From Hysterangium stoloniferum (lineage: Eukaryota > Basidiomycota > Agaricomycetes > Hysterangiales > Hysterangiaceae), in the NCBI GenBank assembly GCA_015178975.1, contig WHVD01000040.1, positions 248,001 to 312,000 on the forward strand: a DNA stretch of 64,000 nucleotides, written 5' to 3'. Made by a program: the position numbers and the translations under genes. The notes under the pieces are model-generated. The model saw only the letters and a program-made list of their open reading frames with translations, made no database searches and was not told where the DNA came from. Below, in pieces: positions 57,306 through 64,000 of the stretch (position 1 is its first letter; each line of letters starts with the position of its first letter).

Positions 57306-58559
57306 ATGAAAACAATTCTAGTCGCTGGCGCGACAGGACATCAAGGTCGTGCGTTAATAGATAGCATCATTCATATCCATGGCTTCCGAGTACCACTTTC
57401 GCCTACTCGCCCTTCCCAGAAATACCACAAAGCAGTCAAGCACCCTTTAGATCTGACGACAAAGAATGGCTCTGCAGGCCATCCCCACTTGAAACTCGTC
57501 CAGGGTAATCTAAACAGTCACGAGACTATGAGAGGGATTTTCCAGAGTCGGGCGAGTGACGGGGTATCTGAGGCGTTTTTGCGGTACTTGAATACCTGGT
57601 TTAGGTGCCAATTAGGATGGAGAGGCTCATCAAGGCATGGTAAACATGAGCATTCTTTACAGATGTGGATCCGTGATAGTCTTTCCCAGATGTATTTACG
57701 TCAACTGTGTCGATGCTGGCCGAGCTGGCGGTGGAATTTGGGGTGTTCATTTCATCTACTCGAGCATGGACTGAGCGACGTCGGAAGATGATGGAGCGAT
57801 GCTCTCAGTTGCTGCCAAAATAAAATTGAAAAGCACATCCAGGCTCTTAACGAGAAAGGGTTAAAGTGGGTGTACGTATAGCACATCGTTAATAAGATCA
57901 TTTTTATGTTTATTTACGAGCTATATCTACTATCTTGCTTCCGGCATTTTTCATGGAAGTTTTTGATGGTACGCTTGGAAAAATAGCTGTTTCCGTTATG
58001 AAATCTGGACTTCGACCTACAACCAGGATGCAGCTTATCGTCCCTTTTCACACAAGCGCTCCGTCACAAACTAACTTCTCACTGTTAATTTCATGACAAG
58101 GCAACCGAGGACAACGGACACGTCGCTGCTGCAACTTTTAAGGCATCCATACCCATTTTCCCTGTGAAGGCTTATATACTCACCTTACTGCATCAGGATC
58201 CAGACGCTCATGTCGAACGTATAATAATTGTCGTTGGAGATGTGATCACCTCATTAGAACAAGATGAATGTTATAAACGAGCGACAGGTCGGACTAGACC
58301 CTCAGTTCCCGGTTTTATTGCAACATCTCTGATAGGGGATTAATTCGCATATTAAAACCCTGTGAGTTTTTCACCTTTTACATTGTGAATCAATTACGAT
58401 TATTCTTTAGTATATCCGCCGTGGAAAGCACTATGACTTTAGAGTTGGCCAGGAAGGGGGATGCTAGAAGACATAAAGGCTATTTATCCCAGCATAATGA
58501 CCTACGAAACTTGGATTAAGGCAAAAAAGCAGGCATATCTTCAAACAATGCCACGGTAG
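57306..58559 (+). pseudogene. NmrA-like NAD(P)-binding protein gene, decayed
   Basis: ATG 57306 begins MKTILVAGATGHQGRALIDSI, with the GATGxQG dinucleotide-binding loop of NmrA-like atypical short-chain dehydrogenases. Then come LKLVQGNLNSHETMRGIF, EFGVFHFIYSS, FFMEVFDGTLGKIAVSV, GHVAAATFKA, ECYKRATGRTRPSVPGFIA and a C-terminus IYPSIMTYETWIKAKKQ, ending TAG 58557-58559. These are in the order of the family (about 300-330 residues), but they fall in different frames. Frame changes occur after about 57560, near 57770-57850 and before 58460, and they are not all explained by introns. The family senses redox or binds regulators rather than catalysing in many fungi. Most likely a recent pseudogene. 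Confidence 0.65.
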
Positions 58560-61500
58560 GGAGCCCTCTGACTGGGAAGCATTAAATTATACTTTTATCT
58601 AAATAGTATGGAATACGTCGGGACCCATCACCACGTTCGATCGTTGGCAATTACTAATTACTATTTCCACCAGGAGTGAATTCGGATGGACGCAAGCAAT
58701 AATTTCTCGACCCGAACAGCGGCTGGGGATTCGTTATCCTCGTATATGAAGGACATTCCACCTGCCAAAGGATCGAATAGACCATGCTTCTCACTCCAAT
58801 TTCCAAGTTCAGCAGCCATGTTTATATCTGTATCTCGGTGCCTTCTTAAGGACTGGAGATATGTCCCGGAAACAGTAATGGCTTCCCCTGCAATGCGATA
58901 CTACAACTCTAAAGGGAAAAAAATGCCATTTTAGAAGGTATTCATATGACTTGCACAATTGGCCATTCCCCATTCCCGTCCATACAAATAATCATGATTA
59001 CAATATAATACAGTCACATCATAAACTCGGACTCTCCGCAACAGACTCAATTTCATCAAAAATAGCAAGAGTAGAAGTCCGGAGATGAAGAATACTTTGG
59101 CCCAATTCGTAGGATGTGAATTCCGGCAGACATGGTTGGTTTCCGCTGTAAAACGATATCTCTGAACGAGTAAAAACAAGTCGATGGTGAGGAAGCTTCC
59201 CACAGGTAAACGAGAAACATATTACCCCATATTTTCAAGTCACCGGGCCTCGGGTCTCCCGCCATCTAGTAGAAGCTCTACTTCCCATCCGACAACAACC
59301 CCGTAATCCAGAGCTGCATACACGATTATGAACATGGGAACGTGAGTAAAGTATGACTCGGCTAGACGCAGCTGGAAACATTACCGTTTTTATTGACTGG
59401 CTACTATAATGGCTCACTCGACTATTGGTAGGCCAGGAGAGTCTAGTTTGGTTATGTAGCCTACATAATGGTTATTGTTTCCCCAGCCAGAACTATCTTT
59501 ACGACTAATGGTACAGTACAGAGATTCTGGTCCGTCCATCCACCTATCGGGCTCGCCCGATCCCCAAATAATCCTTTACCGCTCTGCCGCTCTGACCTCT
59601 AAATGAAGGATCTAGTGGGACTTCAGAGCGGCCATAGCGCTAATAGGCTGAAAAAACGTGTATTTCCGAGTCTTGCCGACCTCTGAGAACCATTGGCAAT
59701 AATCGGTAAGAATATATGGACTAGTGGCTTGCGTAAACCATACTTCACAGAAGATTCAATTTTTAATAATACAGACTATGATTCGAAATAAAGGGTGAGC
59801 GCAAGTGACATGGATGTCAGAAACAGGGGGGATATGTCCTTATTCGTCGTTAGACATCTCGGGATACGGAAACTGCCAATGTGATTAGACATTGACCCTT
59901 TCTGATAATTCTAAACCATGAGGGAGTTGTGGAGGTGGGAGATTTCGTAACCATAAGCAGAATTCATTTGCCTTGACACAATCAATCACTTAAAATTACG
60001 CACGCTTCTACTTCTTCCTTTTAATAAGTCTTAATTCACCCGAAAATCCCAAATCCTCAAACGAGCTACGCCAGTTAAGGATCTGAAATGATTTAGCTGT
60101 TATGGATCCTTAACCGAATCTAATCGTTTAAGGATCCGATTTTATATTTATAAAGCGCCTACAAAGGATCCATAAGTTTGTTGGATGCGGGACTTTTTCC
60201 TGTCATTATTTGATGGTGCTCATGGACTATTTAAGAATACTCGAAGAATACTTCGTAATATTTGCTCCGCACACTCCGTTGTGGCACTTTTCGGAGTTCC
60301 ATGACAGAATAAATCACAATGTGAAGATGATTTGCACGCATCTAGGAGTCGATCTAGTCTTGATTCAAAGTCTGTAATGTGTAAAAGAAGTAGACTACTG
60401 TCTCTAAATAGAAAGGCAACATGGTAATTGATGTATCCCACACCCTTTCACGAGAATGCTGGTAAGCATGATTAGAATATCTGGGAAATGCAGGGGCCAG
60501 CCCCGTCATCCTTCGAAATAGAGAATTGGGAGGATCCACGGGGTTCTATTTACCTATTATTTAGTGTCAATCGCCGCGGTGATTATCCGAGTGATGTGTC
60601 TTATGGAAGGCACAACTGTCGCGTCAAACGATTGTATAGTCTTCCACCCAGTACCCCAAAAATGGGCCCTGGATCCCTAAGTCCCTTGGATTTTGGAAGA
60701 AAATATTGTGATCTAAGCTTGGCCACTCATACATCGGATCTTTAGCCGAAAAGATCCATATATATGTTGCGTCATTTTTCTGGCGAATGTCAATCCCCTA
60801 AAATTATTTATTAGATGGTCAGTAATCCTCAGGAGAGTTAGAAAGCACAGGTTGACGACATTTCAATATTGGACATTAGTCGCGTTTGAATGTTCCCTGT
60901 ATCTGGTTAAACGTTAAATTTTCAAAGCAAGACTGATGTTATGATCTCCTCTGTACATATACATTCGACTGACATCAGGATGCACATTTAATACCGAGAA
61001 AGCCGTTACATGTAAGTAGTACGTTACCAATTGGATGGTAAGTCCCTAACAAATGGAACTTACAAATTTGTGATTTATCGGAGGGATGAATTATTATTCC
61101 GCGTTATCCCACCGGCGAATAAATGACAGGGGGAAAAGACGACCATGTGAGGTGGCGAGTCTAAGGCGAAGGCGGTTCTCATGCCCTGATCGCCACGCGA
61201 GTGATCTTCAGATCAAGACTATAATACGCCACAGTATCTTATCCGTTCTTACCTGTGTCTGGGAAGTGGCAGGGTACTTGTAGATTTGAGAAGATCCGTA
61301 TTCCGTCAAGATAATGACCTAAGTCCGCAGCAATAAAATGTTGAAAAAGGCACAACCTACACATATAACTCAGACGCGACTCGTCGTGTCACCCCAACCG
61401 GTCACGCCGGCCTCCCACACACAATAACAACTTTCAGCGAACATTCAAATTGACTTAAATAGGTAACATGGTCTCCGCTGGCCTAATTAAATTGACTGTC

Positions 61501-62241
61501 TGGTCCCAGCCTAGCTAGGGCTGATATTTCAGCAATAACTTAGTCCTCGTCAATTTGTTATTACCGCGCCTGCAACTCTAAATCGATAGGTAACAGTCTA
61601 TGATACACGAATGAGTAGATTGGTGATACAATTTCACAGATTATTCCCATGTTTAATTTCTACATGGTCACACAGGAATTTTCTGGTATAGTTTTCTTCT
61701 TGATCCACACACCACAGGTGGGGTTCTGACGATCCTCTCCGGACCGTTCAAGATAAGCCCTCTACATCTGATGATGAAGCACCATTCCAGGATGTCATTA
61801 TCGTTATCTTTCCTACCCGCATGGTCCTGGCGAGAATCATTGTCCAGATCTTACGATATGCAGTGCTCCAATCCCAACAATTCCTATCTTGCTATTACAC
61901 CGTGGTAGATGCTTCACTCGCCGTATAGAAAGCGTCGATCCCTTTGCGTAGCCTAAATTCCAATTAATATATGCCTCGGAGTACTGATTTTTGACATGTT
62001 ACTAGCCCCATTGGACCCAGACATCGATAAATCACCGTGATGGTGGTCGGGTGATTTAGCATATAAGGTGATCCACACACAACCTGCACAGACATACAGA
62101 CTGATCAGTATAATGTCTGAAGGCAACACCAGGTTCGTCCCTCTCTCCCTCCACTTGTTTGTCTTGTGACGTGGCGTATTTAGCATTCCAACCAGCATAG
62201 CTCACACTCCACCCCATACACCTGGGTCGACACCAGTTACG
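58560..62241. other. Long intergenic region, no gene identified
   Basis: About 3.7 kb of ordinary composition. A minus-strand frame at 58931-59203 contains one hydrophobic helix (FFISGLLLLLFLM) followed by basic residues, and 59235-59417 has frames that might be membrane-protein exons, but I cannot build a gene. A cluster of GGATCC and TTAAGGATC motifs lies at 60070-60172. The last 300 bp should be the promoter of the GH16 gene. Confidence 0.35.
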
Positions 62242-64000
62242 ATGGCGGAGCCCGTTGCCTACACCCATTCCAGATCACCTTCAGGAAGCGTTGCACATGA
62301 TCTCAATTTTTCCCCCTTCTTAGTAACTTTGCCTCCTCAGGGGAATTCCCAAGGGTCTCCTTCCTTAACCCCTCCTCAGAGGATAAACAGTTGGTTGTCA
62401 ATGCCTTCGGAGTCACGAAATGCATTTTCCTCTCCTCAGCGGCTTCCTCGGAATTCATCTAACCTAAGTGGAACATATTCCCCAACGGCCTCTGCGGTTC
62501 CTTCGACCCTACATATGCCCGGATTGGTTGCTGGCGTCTACGTCTCGGGAGGGAGCATGGAATGCGATGTTAATGAAGGTGGCTATTTCATAAGTTATAT
62601 CACATTGCCAATAGCCGGCCTGAACCCATATAATTTTCATTAGCGCATGATACATTTGTTTCTGGAAAGGGTTCTTTTAATTCTCAGCAACCGAGCCTTC
62701 TTCAAAAGTCCTCCGTTATCAGCGGTCCGGTTCCCAAACCTTGGCTGAAACATCCCACTTGGTGTGACAAGGCGACGTGGTGGGTGACATTTGTAAGTCT
62801 GCTCTTTTCGTTACTCTATTTTACTGGCGTCGTAACTACACGGGGGTTTCCATTTCTGACATGTTTTCCTCTGTTCACATTATCCTTAGGTCCCGTCGTT
62901 TCTTGGTTTGATGGCTAGCATTATAACATGTTATATTGGCTATCGGAATGTAGCTTTGATTACACAGCCATTGTGTTTGGTCATGGAAGGTGAGGCTTTG
63001 TTATCGGTTGAGGTCTTCTAGCAATTGCGGCGCCGAACTTTATGCCAGACAATTTTGAGACATTTAACGTCGATACCGTTGGATCTATTTGGCAGAGGGA
63101 CGTCGAGATGGGAGGCTTTGGGTATGTTATCCTTGTCGCTGGATTGCATAGCTCTATTATTTCGTAAACAATTCAGAGTTCATCATTACTGATAGTTTCA
63201 TATCTGCTTAGGCAAAGCACGTTTGAAATGACCACGGCATCGTCAAACAACGCCTTCGTGAAGGGGGGCATGCTATATCTTATGCCAACTCTTACAGAAC
63301 TGTCCATACCAGGCGGGAATGACAGTGTCTTTGATGGGTACACTTACAACATTAGCGGCTGCACCAATACAATGAATGTCGCCGGTAAGCATGTTTATAT
63401 CATTTAACGCGTTTCACTGGATAATCTTGCTAAATCAAATTTTTACAAGGAATGGCATGTGGTGCCGTCTCCAATAGGACATCAAACACCATTATTAGTC
63501 CAGTCATGAGTGCCCGCATCACAACACAACAGAGCCATAATATTCAGTATGGTAAGGTCGAAGTACGTTCCAAATTGCCAATTGGGTAGGTCCTTTCAAA
63601 AATTCCAAAGTGATATTTCATGTTGACATGATCACGTTCTTTGAGTGACTGGGTGAGGAAAGGACTTCATCCTTTCTAATTTATATTAATATTTTGCGAA
63701 TGATTCAGTTGTGGCCGGGTATACGCATGTTACCCGTCAACGATACATATGGATCTTGGCCAATAAGCGGTAAGATTGTTCCGAGATAACGCTAAGCATT
63801 CTAACAGAATCTTCAATCTGTTAGGGGAAATAGATGCAAGTGTCCTTTAACTGATGACCGCCTTTCTCTTAACATCCTGTAGATTATGGAATCTCGTGGA
63901 AACGATGTGAGTTACCGCGCCGGGTATGTTAGCAAGCCCATTAGTCATTCCTCACTAAATCGGCGGTATAACCATCAGAGGCAGCAATTCCGTGCAAGGT
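62242..64000 (+). CDS. Membrane-anchored GH16 beta-glucanase-like protein, 3' end outside the window
   Basis: Exons 62242-62578, 62644-62792, 62890-62989, 63022-63121, 63212-63384, 63450-63585, 63646-63652, 63709-63769, 63825-63835, 63883-63923 and 63979 onward all join in phase. The N-terminus (about 160 residues) is Ser/Pro-rich and cytosolic-like. One membrane helix follows (VPSFLGLMASIITCYIGY), then the GH16 domain: IWQRDVEMGGFG, FEMTTASSNNAFVKGGMLYLMPTL, ARITTQQSHNIQYGKVEVRSKLPIG, DWLWPGIRMLPV, and the catalytic motif GEIDIME at about 355-361 with both glutamates and the aspartate. A type II membrane glycosidase or transglycosidase acting on cell-wall beta-1,3/1,6-glucan is likely. The active site depends on two micro-exons and one GC-AG intron. 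The DWLWP and EIDIMESRGND forms favour the GH16 glucanase branch over Kre6/Skn1. Confidence 0.85.

Noticed and set aside
62242-64000. Considered as a Kre6/Skn1 beta-glucan synthesis protein
   Set aside because: The membrane topology is similar, but the DWLWP and EIDIMESRGND motifs fit the GH16 glucanase branch better.

Overview
The window looks like nuclear DNA of a mushroom-forming basidiomycete (Agaricomycetes). Host genes are broken by many short introns of about 50-70 bp, and the recognisable families are typical of that group: a secreted A1 aspartic peptidase, an M35-type metallopeptidase relative, a fungal seven-transmembrane receptor, an F-box protein, an FtsJ-like methyltransferase, an NmrA-like protein and a membrane-anchored GH16 glucanase. 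There is no operon structure, CRISPR array or rRNA. One tRNA-like gene is present.

Layout. 1-4.4 kb is a nest of transposons: a gag scrap, a solo LTR, and a Tc1/mariner element with a younger solo LTR inside it. 4.9-6.8 kb is the aspartic peptidase (minus). 10.1-13.6 kb holds a head-to-head pair, the receptor (minus) and the M35-like protein (plus). 15.8-17.6 kb is the F-box gene (minus). 18.5-30.7 kb is a large transposon graveyard almost without CpG: a Tc1 element with long inverted arms, MITE copies, part of a chromodomain Ty3/gypsy element and several LTRs. 31.6-37.3 kb has a Cys/His-rich putative regulator and the FtsJ-like methyltransferase (both minus). 38.2-49.9 kb is a second CpG-poor block, dominated by one 8.4-kb Ty3/gypsy element with both LTRs and a matching 5-bp target duplication. 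Two younger solo LTRs lie inside it. 52.6-54.2 kb is a multi-membrane-pass protein of a basidiomycete family. 55.7-56.1 kb is a tRNA-like gene with a truncated second copy. 57.3-58.6 kb is a decayed NmrA-like gene. 62.2 kb to the window end is the GH16 gene, running off the edge.

The genes do not form one pathway; they are scattered islands between transposon blocks. The strongest signals are: (i) a short hairpin-containing box shared by the 3' parts of otherwise different LTR families; (ii) near-total CpG loss in old transposon blocks, with CpG-rich younger insertions that date the layers; (iii) a GH16 active site assembled from 7-nt and 11-nt micro-exons and a GC-AG intron; (iv) an M35-like protein whose HExxH zinc site is absent. 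ORFs were read by eye and exon ends are splice-signal predictions, exact only where stated.
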